Positions 27,770 to 39,731 of a stretch of 64,000 nt of DNA are shown piece after piece. A model generated the notes under the pieces. That model made no database searches. It saw only the letters and a program-made list of their open reading frames with translations, and was not told the DNA's origin. How positions within the stretch are numbered: position 1 is the first letter of the stretch; the number at the start of each line of letters is the position of its first letter. The stretch is from Calcarisporiella thermophila CBS 279.70. Taxonomy: Eukaryota; Calcarisporiellomycota. The position numbers and the translations under genes were made by a program. The DNA is taken from positions 485,011 to 549,010 of the forward strand of contig NW_027192194.1 of assembly GCF_041956535.1 (NCBI RefSeq). The letters are read 5' to 3'.

Positions 27770-28792
27770 TTGCAGTAACAGCTAGCCCGATAAATAATAA
27801 TATCCACGTTACAAAATATATCTATACATTCGAAGGGAGTTGAATGAATTATTACCGAGTACAAATGAAGTACGATTATCCGATTATTCCTAACCGGCTA
27901 TCCCATAGAGAATAGTTGAATGATAGCCGTTTAATTCATAATTCAAGCAATTTTGGAGTGGTTAATGCAACCACAACACACATATTTTATGAATAATCTC
28001 TATATCATTTCTACAAAAAGCTGCTTCTTAGTACATCATTTTCCGGTCCGATTGATTTATACCCAAAAGAATAAACCATTCTTATAACATGAGTACCAAA
28101 TGAATTTTGATTTAAAACAGCTCTAACTTCTAATGCCAGATTTTATGGCCAGAGAGATTTAACTCTTATTTTCGCAATAAAATATAAATCATGTGGGTAT
28201 TCTCTTAACAGTTTCTAAATAAAAATATGTTGTTCTCTTCCCTGCTCACCATATATTCTTTTATTGCTGGAATTTTAATTGTTCGTGATCGAATGGCATT
28301 AACATATTGGACTTCACCCGGTAGTTATGGTAGGTTTGATTTATTTCATATATCAAATGTTCTTCTAGCTTATATAATCAATCATTTTGTAAAGCCGTCA
28401 GTGATAGGCTTGACTACGATATAAATGCACAGCTTATGCTATATATTCGCGTAATGCATTACCTTCAGATGTTGCTCGAAATACGGGGTTGATTCACTTT
28501 TCTTAATATGGGTTATCTATATTATAATTAGAATTTCTAATTAATATTATGTGTCCTAGTTCTTTCTTTTTTTTTTTCATCCTTTATATTTCATTGATAA
28601 AGAGTATAGGAGGTAGGCCTAATTTCGTTGGAGTATATTCTGTTGTTGTCTTATTTATACACATTTATTTGGCTGTTATTAATTTTGGTCGTGGATGCAT
28701 TCTTTTTAATTTGGTACTAATATTCTATGCCATTCTTTCCCTTTCTCTTTGGTGTAGTTAATTAGCATATCATTAGTTCAGGTCTTAAAATC
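27770..28792. other. AT-rich divergent intergenic region
   Basis: About 1.0 kb between the starts of the SPRY gene (-) and tropomyosin (+). A perfect 6-bp inverted repeat (GTGGTT/AACCAC with loop AATGC) lies at 27958-27974. GATTATCCGATTATTCC is found near 27874-27890. Both could be relics of a transposon end. Short open frames at 28.2-28.8 kb are unsupported. Confidence 0.5.
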
Positions 28793-29406
28793 ATGGAGAA
28801 ATTTAAGGAGGTAATTTGACCTATTATACACATTATTTCATGCTTTCTTTTTCAACTTTTATTTCTGCAGAAACTTAACGTTCTTCGCAATGAAGTTGAT
28901 GCCGCCAACTTACGCGCTGAAGCTGCAGAACGACATGCCAAGCAGCTGGAGCTTGAAAACACGAATAAAGATCACGAAATCCATTCATTACAGACACGTT
29001 TGCTAAATTTGGAGGCAGAACTTGAACGTGCAGAGATACGAATCCGCGAAGCTAAGGCAATTGAGGAGGACGAGGCAAACTCGAAAAATCAGAATGAGAG
29101 TTTATTGCGAAAAATTGCCTTATTAGAAGGTGAGCTAGACAATGCCGAGAGAAATTTAAAGGAAATGACGCAAAAGTATGGCCTAGTGCTGGTCCACGTC
29201 AAAATATTTCTAATACTGACGATTTTTTTTATGTGAATATCAGTTTCCGTGAAGCCGACGTGAAAGCGGAGCACTTTGAACGCAAGATGCAGCAGATGGA
29301 AATTGAGCGCAACGAGTTGGAACGTAAGATAGAGGAGCTGACAGCCAAATATAGAGAATCGCAAGAAGAGCTCAACAACTTGCATAAGCAACTGGAGGAG
29401 ATATAA
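28793..29406 (+). CDS. TPM1/cdc8: Tropomyosin
   Basis: Three exons, 28793-28810, 28871-29175 and 29244-29406, join to exactly 161 aa, the same length as fission-yeast Cdc8. The first exon has six codons (MEKFKE). The protein is one continuous alpha-helical coiled coil. It starts MEKFKEKLNVLRNEVDAANL, shares the VKAEHFERK block typical of fungal tropomyosin, and ends HKQLEEI. Tropomyosin dimers polymerise head to tail along formin-made actin filaments and stabilise cables and the cytokinetic ring. The Met-Glu start suits either acetylated or unacetylated forms. It is convergent with the proteasome gene RPT3, and ARPC3, another actin regulator, lies 2 kb further on. Confidence 0.95.
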
Positions 29407-29786
29407 TGTGAGCCAAAATGTGGCACGCTATTTAATGTTATAATTAAATGTGATCTTAAGTTTCTACTTGTCCCCTATTTTTACAGCAAGTTCATGTTGG
29501 TTCTCTACTTTAGCCATGTGGAGATGAGATTGAACATTTTCTTGTTTCAGATGTGAGGCGTTCAATTCCCTAATTATTTACATTACTATTATCCAATATA
29601 TACTCAACTAAAGATATATGTGATATCACTTCGATGTTTATGTTATAACTCTGGCTTTGACATAAAGAAGACAGTAGTGTTGTAAATACCTGTATTCTGT
29701 CGAGACACCCAGATTCCAAGACACAAACGCGTAGCAATATAAAAGAAAAATTTTACATGAAAAGAAACACAAACTAAATTGCAAAT
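29407..29786. other. Intergenic, convergent 3' ends
   Basis: A 380-bp AT-rich gap between the tropomyosin and RPT3 stop codons. No gene or clear signal recognised. Confidence 0.5.
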
Positions 29787-31217
29787 TTATTTGTAGAACT
29801 CGAAATCGACGTCTGTCTTTTTCACATTTGATTTATATCCCTTTTCAATATCCTTGCTTAGGATGACGTATCTGTTCTTACGCACTGCATGCATACCCGC
29901 CTCCTGGCAAATGGCGGCTATTTCTGCACCTGAAAGCTTATCAGGACGAGAGACAACTAGAATAAATATTGCACAGTTAACCATTGGCTCTAATGATGAT
30001 TTAGCAGCACTATTAACTTACAGTCTTCAAGGTCGACCTCTTCTGAGAGGTTCATCTTAGAGGTAATAGTTTGGAATATTAATCGCTTCTGTCGGCGATC
30101 TGGAGTCGGGAATTCGATCTTCCTGTCCAGACGGCCTGGTCGCAAAAGCGCAGGATCCAGTGTATCTGCACGATTTGTAGCCATGATCACTTTGATATTT
30201 GAAGTTTGATCGAACCCATCCATTTGATTGAGCAACTCTAGCAAAATTCTTTGAACTTCACGGTCTGCACCAGTCTGTGCATCGAATCGCTTCGTCGCAA
30301 TAGCATCGATTTCATCAATGAAGATAATGGATGGAGCATTTTCTCTCGCAAGACGAAACACATCACGCACCATCCGTGGGCCTTCACCAAGATACTTCTG
30401 AACGAATTCAGATCCAACAACACGGATAAAAGACGCAGTAGTGTGGTGCGCAACCGCTTTTACAAGCATAGTTTTACCTGTACCGGGAGGTCCATAGAGC
30501 AGCACACCTCGCGGCGGGTCAATACCAATTTGGCGGTAAAGATCAGCGTGAGTCAAAGGTAGCTCAACTGCCTCTCTAATCTCTTGCTTTTGCATGTCAA
30601 GACCACCAACATCTTGATATGTGACATCCGGCTTTTCATCAGCACCCAACATTGCAATACTACTATCGGCCTCGGGTGGGAGAACATCAACAAGGGCATT
30701 TGAATGACGATGTAATGCCACTGAAGATCCAGGTTTCAAAAGTTCGCGATCAATTGTGCTAAGAATTCGGACAGCTATTTAATTTTTAAAAGTTAGCGTA
30801 TAAAAATTGACATTGGCTATTACTAAATGCTGTTTTTTTTACCGTAATTGGATCCTGTAGTCGATCCAACAATTCCCGTATGCTGGTCAATTGCTTCTAA
30901 GAACTGACCGATCACAAGGGGAACGGATTGGATGCGACGTACTTCCTCCTGAGCGCGTACCAGTTCACCGCGTAAATTCTTCTGCTCATCCTTAATATAT
31001 TCTTCTTGCAATTCGAGAAATTCGAGATGTCGTTGCAGCTTCTTCAGCTTGACATAGAGATCTTCCTCGCTCAAATCTTCAAGAACGGAGATTTTAGTCG
31101 CGTCGGCAACGGACTCCTATATACATTATTAATCAGCTAACTCCATAATCTACAAAGAAATCAAAATTGTCAACAACATACATCCTTCTTAGACACAACA
31201 ATTCCGATTTCTTCCAT
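29787..31217 (-). CDS. RPT3: 26S proteasome regulatory ATPase Rpt3 (S6b/PSMC4)
   Basis: About four exons from ATG 31217 ([12 protein letters not shown]) to stop 29787. An N-terminal coiled coil ([20 protein letters not shown]) is followed by the OB-type region ([14 protein letters not shown]), then the AAA+ domain. Walker A reads GPPGTGKT, the pore loop [14 protein letters not shown], Walker [15 protein letters not shown], the [28 protein letters not shown]. The C-terminus is DVDFEFYK, with the HbYX-type ending seen in Rpt3 that docks into the 20S alpha ring. Rpt3 is one of six ATPases that unfold and translocate ubiquitinated substrates. The upstream text [20 protein letters not shown] is typical of Rpt3 rather than other Rpt subunits. 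It shares a 190-bp promoter with ARPC3. Confidence 0.96.
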
Positions 31218-31407
31218 GATTTTATATTATCTTTATAAAAACGAATCTGAACAAAATATTTCAAAATATGACTTGCCTCAGCTTACGCACGCCGAAATCA
31301 CTTATAGTACAGTACTAGAAATCCTTGGTGGCTTAGGTGAATCTATATCTAGATATCTTTTCGCGTTGTGGGGGCCAAGATAACATCGAATAGACATCAT
31401 TGTAATA
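31218..31407. promoter_or_regulatory. Bidirectional promoter RPT3/ARPC3 with GGTGGCTTAG motif
   Basis: Only 190 bp separate two divergent start codons. GGTGGCTTAG at 31327-31336 matches the core GGTGGC of the Rpn4-bound proteasome element (GGTGGCAAA) of Saccharomyces, but differs in its last bases. A near-identical motif lies in the J-protein/POB3 promoter. Confidence 0.5.
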
Positions 31408-32187
31408 ATGCCAGTAAGTTATCTATCAATTGATATTTGATTGCTGAAAACGTCCTCTAATAATGATGATCCCATGTTGCAGGCGTATCATTCTCAATTC
31501 AATGAAGCGACTGAATTTCGATCGCTAGGGAACATGGTAATGCTTCCCATTAAAACAAAAGTTCGTGGACCTGCACCTCCCCCAAGTAAGTATATAGTAC
31601 AAAACGGCAAACCTTTTTAAGAGGTTTACCGGGATGATGAATATTTTATTTTCTCTTTATTCACTTTTTCATTTTGATGATATATCTATATTTTATCAGG
31701 TGATCCCACTGCAGATGATATAATTGACGAAGCCCTCGATCTCTTCCGCGCGAATTGCTTCTTCCGCAATTTCGAAATTAAGGGACAAGCAGACCGTGTA
31801 CTTATCTATCTCATCCTCTTCATCTCTGAATGCCTCAATAAACTTGCAACAAAGCCTTCCTCTCAAGGGGATGCAGTCAAGACACTTAATACTGTCGCAC
31901 TACAGAACTTTGCTATTCCAGGGGATCCAAATTTCCCTTTGAATGCATTGTATCAAGCGCCAAAAGACCGTAATGAATCCGGTAAGCAAAATATAAAATA
32001 TGATGTAGCTTCATTGCATTAGGCGCTTGTTAATCTATTAAATGAAATAGATATTTTGCGACAATATATGAGCCAGCTGCGTCAAGAGCTAGCGAATCGT
32101 TTGGTGGAGCGTGTTTATGTGGACGGGAAGCCAAGCAAGTGGTGGATGTGTTTTGCAAAGCGAAAGTTCATGAACAAGTCGCTTTAA
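31408..32187 (+). CDS. ARPC3: Arp2/3 complex subunit 3 (ARPC3, p21-Arc/Arc18)
   Basis: Four exons, 31408-31413, 31483-31585, 31700-31981 and 32051-32187, give 175 aa (family 174-180). The first exon has two codons (Met-Pro). Conserved family text is seen along its whole length: [58 protein letters not shown], and the end [23 protein letters not shown]3 is a structural subunit of the seven-member complex that nucleates branched actin at endocytic patches. Head-to-head with RPT3. Confidence 0.97.
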
Positions 32188-32805
32188 TCTTTCTCGTTTC
32201 ATTTTGGTTTATCTTCAGAATAAATTTGACAATTATTTTCACATAATATCCTATCATAGCTGTAAATTCGACCATCGGGTATAGGATAGTCTGCTTTTTA
32301 GGTGGCATACTGTCACGTTACTTATATAATAAGCTATGTCGACTGGTATTGTTCTAAGTTGACATACATGGTGGCGGCAATAGCTTGACTTTTTGTGCAA
32401 TTGGGTGAGAGTTTTTTCAAAGAGCTTTCTACGAAAGAATAGGTAGGTATAACTTAAAGCAAAGGAGGAAGAATCGCACCAAATATGAAGTTATTGTTGT
32501 ACTCTTAATGGAGCGTCTATAATTTTCGTTTTTCAGATGGGTCAAATATATTACAAAATGCTTCGGATTTTTAAAAGCCTATATTTCAGTAGCTTCGATA
32601 GAAATTTGGCCTGAATAATTGCCTGGGGACGGGAGACTAATTAATGCTTCCCAGTGGTCTATTCCATTTGATTTCTCCCCGCTCTAAATTTTAAGTGCCA
32701 CCAAACATTCTCCGAAGGCTCAAATTCTCTTAGCTATACATTTGCAAATTCTACTCTTATTAAGTATCCTTTCTCTATTATATTCTCTGCTGAACAACTC
32801 TCAGC
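32188..32805. other. Intergenic between ARPC3 and the GGA gene
   Basis: 618 bp, same-strand neighbours, containing ARPC3 3' UTR and the GGA promoter. The sequence GGTGGCATAC at about 32301 shares only GGTGGC with the promoter motif described elsewhere. No gene seen. Confidence 0.5.
32219..32224 (+). terminator. Candidate polyadenylation signal of ARPC3
   Basis: AATAAA 32 bp past the ARPC3 stop. Well placed, but unproven. Confidence 0.35.
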
Positions 32806-35243
32806 ATGACTATTCCCATCCAAGCTTATATTGGTATATATGTTTAATTTTGTCAAGAAATATTAGCATTAATTTATCCCATCTAATATTTACTTATAGA
32901 TCGCGCTTGCGATCCAATGCGTTACGAGCCCGATCTGGCACTCAATCTCGAGATCTGTGATATTATCGTTAAAAAAGCTGGAAATACGTAAGTTTTTAGC
33001 TTATTATATAATATCGTTAAAGATATTGCTTTCGACCGCTTTGGAATTGGATTTTTTTTTTGACAAATTTATGAAATGAATTTTTATATTTGTCAAATAT
33101 ATTATAGACCTCGCGATGCCGCAATGCACATCGTGAAACTGATCAATAATCGCAACTTAAATGTATCGTTACTTGCACTGACAGTAAGATCTCCTGCACT
33201 AGTTTCATTTTTTAAGCTTTGAATTTCATTCTGACCTCGACTTTTTTTCTCAGCTCCTCGACCACTGTGTCAAGAACTGTGGCTACCCTTTTCATCTGCA
33301 AATAGCCACCAAGGAATTTCTCAATGAACTAGTCAAACGATTTCCAGAACGACCGCCTGCTGTTCCTAATGCTTCAATGCATCGCATCTTGCAAATGATT
33401 GGCGAATGGAAGATGACCTTGTGCAGCAATTCTCGACATCGAGAGGATCTTATCCACATCAAAGATATGTATAGGTTGCTTTCTTTTAAGGGATATAGAT
33501 TCCCGGCAATGCGCGATGACTCCGTGGCCGCACTAAATCCCAGTGAGAATCTGAAATCAGCCGAAGAACTTGAAGAGGAGGATCGGGTAGCTCAGTCGGC
33601 GGTATATGTTTATTTTATATATACTAAAATAGAAAATTTGGGGCAAGACCTGACGATTTCCTATATAGAAATTGCAAGAGTTGATTCGAAGAGGAAGACC
33701 AGAGGATTTGGTTAAAGCTAATGAGTTAATGAAGATAATGGTTGGATATGTAAGTAAGCGTACGCTATTATCCATTGAGAATGACGCGTCTGAATTTTTT
33801 CTTGTTTTGCTTTAGGAAAAAAGAGGTCGGCCAAACTATAGACAACAAATGAACGAGCAGCTCGAAAAAATTCATCAAAAAGCCCTCTTACTTAATGATA
33901 TGCTCTCGAATGTGAGACCTGGAGATAATATCGGTGGTGATATCTATGAGGTAGAAAAAAATCATTTCTTCGTCATTTTGTTATGAAGTGGATCTATAAT
34001 CTCTGGACTGTTTTAGGAAATGGCATCCGCTTGTAAAGTTGCACAGTCAAAACTACAAAAGATAATAGGAGATGAGGAAAACCCTGAAAGCATAGAGAAA
34101 TTATTGATGATCAACGACACGATCAACAGCGTGCTTGACAACTACGCGAACATTCGAAATGGTATTTACTCGACAGAGCCAGGTGCTTCCCCTATTGCAC
34201 CAGGGTAAATATTATTAGTGCTCAGCTAATTTATTTCTGAATTTGAGGCTAATGTATAATGTCGTAGCAACATGGAAAAGCAAATTGCTGCAGTCACTGC
34301 CTCGCTTATTGATCTTGACGACTTTGGAACAGGCACTGAAAATACCCCACAGCAAAATCAGGCAAATTCTGGTGACGGTGCTTCGAATTTGGTGGATGAT
34401 TTACTCGGCCTTTCATTTAATGATAATTCAGCAAGTACTGGTTTTGGTATCGGTGGCAACATTGCGTTGCCTTTGGGAGGTGCATCTCAAGGTAAACACG
34501 CTTTTTTTGAATCAAACTTCCTAAGATAGTAGCCTTATTTCCAAACTTAACAGCTATTTCGAACCCCCCTTCCACAGGATTACAAGTTGGTATGCCTACC
34601 TCCCTTTCGCAACCCACCTCGGGTGGTATGTTTAGTGTTTTGGATATCTACCTGGATGTTCCTCCTAATATTCTTTCCATCTGTAATTTTAGTGAATCCA
34701 GTGAATGCCAGTGCATTTAATACGAATCCAGCTTCCCAGAATCTTGACTTTTTCTCCTCAACTCCCGCTAAACCAATTTCTCCTACGCCTAGCAATGACT
34801 CCTGGGCATTCGCGAGTCCCCGTCCACAATCAGCTAACAGTGTCGGGTCGAATTCGTCACAAACCGCATCTATACCTTCCTCTGTCTCTGCCAATGCTCC
34901 TTCCAACAGTTTTTCCGTTATGCTGATGGACAAAAATGGACTACGTGTTGAGCTAGACGTGAAGCGCGGAGATAGCAATGTCCAGCTACACACTCGATTC
35001 TCCAACACTACAACTGTTCCTATGAATGACCTTACTTTTCATCTTGCTGTACCTAAAAGCCAGCAACTTCGAATGGAGCGTCAATCATCCCATGTTCTCC
35101 CCCCACTCTCCCAGGATGGCGTTACTCAGATGATACACATCCAAAACCCGAATCGTGAGCCATTGCGGATACGGTACAAGGTAAATTACACGCAAAACGG
35201 TGTAAAACTCGAAGAAACTGGAGAATTCTCAAAGTTTTCTTGA
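32806..35243 (+). CDS. GGA: GGA-family clathrin adaptor (VHS-GAT-GAE)
   Basis: Ten exons (32806-32833, 32900-32987, 33108-33183, 33254-33601, 33669-33749, 33816-33950, 34017-34204, 34268-34491, about 34554-34625, 34693-35243) give about 596 aa, close to yeast Gga1/2. The VHS domain covers about residues 5-150: YIDRACDP, DAAMHIVKLINNRN, LLDHCVKNCGYPFH. The GAT domain (about 190-310) has KLQELIRRGRPEDL and KANELMKIMVGYEKRGRPNY. A hinge rich in Ser, Asn and Pro with DLLGLSF clathrin-box-like text follows, and the last about 115 residues form the gamma-adaptin ear. GGAs bind Arf-GTP, cargo, ubiquitin and clathrin at the trans-Golgi. Exon 9 could instead start about 27 bp later, which also keeps frame. 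Confidence 0.93.
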
Positions 35244-35949
35244 GAATAATATGATGCTGCAATTTCTTATCTGTTATTTATAAATTTTCCTTTTCTCTTT
35301 TATTCATTGTTATTTTCTTCATCTCATAGCTGGTTGAGAATATATACACGATGGGTCGGGTAATCCGTACCCCCCCTTTATTTTTGGAATTACAAATAAT
35401 TATGGGCGGTTTTTTTTTCATGCATTATTCATGCATATTAAAGGAAAAGATGCGCCGAATACTTTAGATAATATCAACATCTTTTATTGTCAATTATAGG
35501 TCCAAACAATATGTAGTGCTTTAGTTTGCTAAAAGGCAGTTATAATCAATTCAACTACGAAGGAAGTTAAAGCCTTTTCTGTCTGACGAGCTCTTATGTT
35601 ATCATGATAGGCACAAGTATATGCGCCCAAATCAAATTTCAACTAGATCATTCTATCTGGAATAAATGCCAGTTATTGCATTGCCTTTGATATTTTGGGC
35701 ATAATTTCTTGGATAATTGATAATATTGTATTTTATAATTTCAAAATCTTAATTTAAGAAATTTGTGACTAAATTTTGAGCATTCACTTTCAAAAGGGAA
35801 TAAAGGAAGCATAGTGCAACTTGCACCACTTTCATGGCACTCTTCAAGATATAATCCAAAATTGTCCTTGCTCTTATATTCATTTGCTTTGATTTTACTG
35901 CCTCTTTTTGGAAAAATCTCCTATTTCATTTTGTTCGCGACGGTAGGGC
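35244..35949. other. AT-rich intergenic before the CLC gene
   Basis: 706 bp, strongly AT-rich, with no recognisable gene. An in-frame TAG two codons before the CLC ATG confirms that gene's start. Confidence 0.55.
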
Positions 35950-38900
35950 ATGGCAGATCCACGCGATGATACCGAGCTAGACTCGCCACCCGCCGTGCGC
36001 AGATCCGCAAATAATGTCGCTAACTCCCGACAGCTTACTTCGCCCCTTGTGGATCTCGAGAGATCTACATCCCCTGTAGCTTCTTCACTCGATCGCTCTG
36101 ACGCAATTGAATTCGATGACATGCAACGTCAAGTTGCAGAGGCATTGCGAAACAAGCTGTAGGTTTTAAAATTGCTAACATTTTTCATATAATATTTTAC
36201 TTAATTGTGAATATGTGATAGAAATGATGTTGACGATGACTTTACATTTAAGCGAATTCATGTTCCAAAATCTGGTCGCTTCCATCGCGCTCCTTCACCA
36301 TCGCCTCTCTTTTCGCATCACTCTTCCTCTACCTCTCAGATTCAGCAAAACAAAAGCGATGAAGATGATTTTAATGATGGCGATTGGGTCGTTGAGGGTA
36401 CCGGGCGTCGCGTGACCTATGATGATTTCACTACGATCGACTGGATACATGATTTTGCTAAGGAGCGCGTGAGGCAACGAAGATTACGATCACAAAAGGG
36501 CATATATCGACAGTTATGGGCAGCATTCGATTCAACACAAGCTTGGATTATCATTTTGGGCGTCGCAATTGCAACTGGCTGGTTAGCAGCATTTATTGAT
36601 ATCTCTACAGAGTGGTTAGGAGACCTGAAAGAGGGATATTGTGGTACCGGATTTTATTTGAATCGAAAATTCTGCTGCTGGGGTATAGAAGGTAAGGCTG
36701 TGGATACAAGGTTATGATGGTTGCTATATTTCATTTTTCTTCTTTCATCAGAGAACGAGCCATGCAGTTTCTGGGTATCATGGGGGGACCTTGTATCTGG
36801 TTCTAGTACAGGAAAATTCTTTTTATCCTATCTCTTTTATGTGATCTTCGCAATAGTATTTGCAACTACAGCATCTGTGCTAGTGGTGAATTTTGCCCCA
36901 TATGCTGCGGGCAGTGGGATACCCGAAGTAAAAACAATATTGGGGGGATTCGTGATTCGAAAGTTCCTAGGGCTCTGGACCCTATGCGTGAAGAGTGTTG
37001 GGCTGGTGAGTAAAAAAATAAGGCTAGTTATTAATTACGCGAGTTAAAATCTTCTTTTTAGGTGCTCGCGACAGCTTCCGGGTTGAGTATCGGTAAAGAA
37101 GGTCCGCTTGTGCATGTCGCTTGTTGCTGCGGAAATGTGTTCCCTAGATTGTTCGAAAAATATCGGAATAATGAGGCCAAGAAACGCGAGATTCTATCAG
37201 CTGCTTCGGCCGCAGGTATCTCGGTCGCATTTGGAGCCCCAATTGGGGGTGTGTTATTCAGTTTAGAGGTAACGGGATTTTCGCTCTTGGTGTTCGTTAT
37301 AAAGTGAATAAACATTAATTCTATTTTCGTTGAAACATAGGAGGTGTCTTCGTATTTCCCGTCAAAAACAATGTGGAGAAGTTTCTTTTGTGCGCTGGTG
37401 GCATCGGTTGTATTGCAGGTAGTCACCCTATTATATCCTTGTGAATTAAATATAACTTGGTGTGATTGATGCTTTTGCTTTTTTTTTTTGGTAGCTTATG
37501 AATCCCTTTCGAACTGGCAAACTCGTGCTTTTTCAAGTTTCTTATGACCGCAATTGGCATGGGTTTGAGATGATATTTTTTGTAATCTTGGGAGTGCTGG
37601 GAGGACTCTTCGGCGCATTCTTCACCCATCTTAACCTGCGCATCACTGAATACCGCAAATCAACTTGGATTAGACATTTTCCAATTGAAGAGGTAGTTAT
37701 AGTGACTCTTGCGAGCTCTTTATTCGGCTATTTAAATAGATTTATGCGGTAAATATTTGACTATTAAGGCATATCTAATTTTATATGCATGCTGATGTTG
37801 TTTCTTGGTACAGGGTGAGCTCATCCGATTTACTTGGCAGTTTATTTCGAGAGTGCGAAAGGAGCAGCAAATTTGGCCTTTGCAAGTAAGCGTTGACATG
37901 AGATGTTCACTTGTGTGTGATCACATACTAACCTTATGTATTAGCTCTGATGATTTCCTTTCAATAGCCCTTCTTCTAATCTTAGCAGGCACCCTAAAAA
38001 TATTCTTCACTGCTGTTACGTTTGGGACAAAAGTGCCTGCAGGTGTTCTCACTCCTTCCATGGCCATCGGTGCTTGCTTTGGACGGGCACTTGGCCTTCT
38101 TATCCAGGCCTGGCAGCGATACCACCATGGTTTTTGGTTATTTGCCAGCTGCAAGCCCGATATGCCTTGTGTCACACCTGGAACTTATGCAATGGTGGGA
38201 GCTGCGGCTGCCCTCGGGGGAGTGACACGCATGACGGGTTAGAATGCATTTCGCCACAAGTGCGTAAATCATGCTGTATTGAACTAACATGCTATTATCC
38301 CAGTTTCCCTTGTGGTTATCATGTTTGAGTTGACGGGTGCTCTGACTTATGTTTTGCCCATTATGATTGCAGGTAAGCTTGTTATATTCGATTACCATTA
38401 TTATCCGCCCCTTAATATGCCTTTTCCTTCTAGTTATGATTAGCAAATGGGTGGGCGATGCATTTGGCAAGGAAAGTATCTACGATGGCATCATTCGACT
38501 GAACGGCTTTCCATATCTCAACAGTAAGGAAGAGTATGTGCATCACACTCTTGCTTCGGACGTCATGACAAGAGTAGATGATTTAGTGCTGATCACAGCC
38601 ACAGGAATGACGATTGAGAATTTGGGTAGGTTATTTGCTTCCATTACATCTATTTTCGTATCAATTAACTATTGATTGTAGATGAGCTTTTACATGAGAC
38701 TGACTACAAGGGATTCCCCGTCGTAAATTCTTTGGGGGATTTAGCCCTAGTGGGCTACATTTCACGATCTGAACTTCGATACGCTCTTGGTACATCTTTG
38801 GCAACATATAGTTGAGTTTTGTCGTTCACCTTAACAATTATCAATTGTTTTTGTAGAGGAAGCGCGGACTAAATCAAACGTAGATGCCTCATCACCTTGC

Positions 38901-39363
38901 TATTTTACAAGTAACTTCCCTATCTTAGAGAGTAGCGCATTCGTAGATCTAAGGCCATGGATGGACCTAGTAAATATCAAAGTTGCTTTTTCTGCTGTAT
39001 CTATTAAATTATTGACCTTCGGGTTAAATTATATCAGACACCAATTACGGCTTCCTATAAGTCACCTATGATTCTTATCGTAGACCTATTTCAAAAAATG
39101 GTATACCAATTTTTTTTTTTGGAAATAACCAGTGAGAATGGATGGTCTAACTATTGTTCTTCTTACAGGGAATCCGCTATGTCCTCCTTACCATGCGTGG
39201 CCAGCTGATGGGTCTAATCACGAAAAAGGATGTTTTAAGGCATCTCGCGATCCTTGAGCACCCTCAGTTCGACACTGCAGGGTTCATTGTAGGGGATGGA
39301 TCTGCGGCGAATTTAATATCTTTTGAGAGGCGGTTATCGCAGGCGTCTTCAATGATGGATTAG
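35950..39363 (+). CDS. CLC-family chloride/proton antiporter (ClC-3/Gef1-like)
   Basis: Multi-exon gene; the ATG at 35950 has an in-frame TAG just upstream. A cytosolic N-terminus of about 150 aa (acidic, Ser-rich) is followed by the CLC membrane core. The three anion-filter motifs are [15 protein letters not shown] and [15 protein letters not shown]. The gating Glu of GKEGP and the EE pair (proton Glu) at the end of GVLFSLE|EVSSYFP are both present, so an exchanger rather than a channel is predicted. The C-terminal part holds two CBS domains ([35 protein letters not shown]). Fungal relatives (Gef1 type) supply chloride to acidifying Golgi/endosome/vacuole compartments and support copper loading. 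Internal exon borders between 37.75 and 39.15 kb are approximate. Confidence 0.95.
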
Positions 39364-39731
39364 TGTGAGATCTGTAAACTGGAGTTGTGTATTATTCTCT
39401 ATCTTAGATAAATATATGATATCAAATATCATGCTCGACTACGAGCAACTCAATTTTGGAAGCCGAGTTTACGACCGATAGCAGAAAAATCACTTATCTT
39501 TCGAATACAGACTAAGTGAGGATAGGGAATGAAAATTTGAAGCACAAAGATTTCGAGTGGTGAACTTGAACACATCTGAATATGAAAAATGTTAACCCAT
39601 CGAGGTATCTGATGTTTGAATAGATATTAGATCTTGATTAATCATCACAGCAAATATTCTACAATGACAGCAGCATAAATATAGTCTCTATAAAACAAGT
39701 GATAAAAAAAAAAGATAATTCTACGTGCCCA
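39364..39731. other. Intergenic, convergent 3' ends
   Basis: A 368-bp AT-rich gap between the CLC stop and the J-protein stop. No gene or repeat seen. Confidence 0.5.

Noticed and set aside
31327-31336. Calling GGTGGCTTAG a true Rpn4/PACE site
   Set aside because: The last bases differ from GGTGGCAAA, and the same motif precedes non-proteasome genes; kept only as a shared promoter motif.
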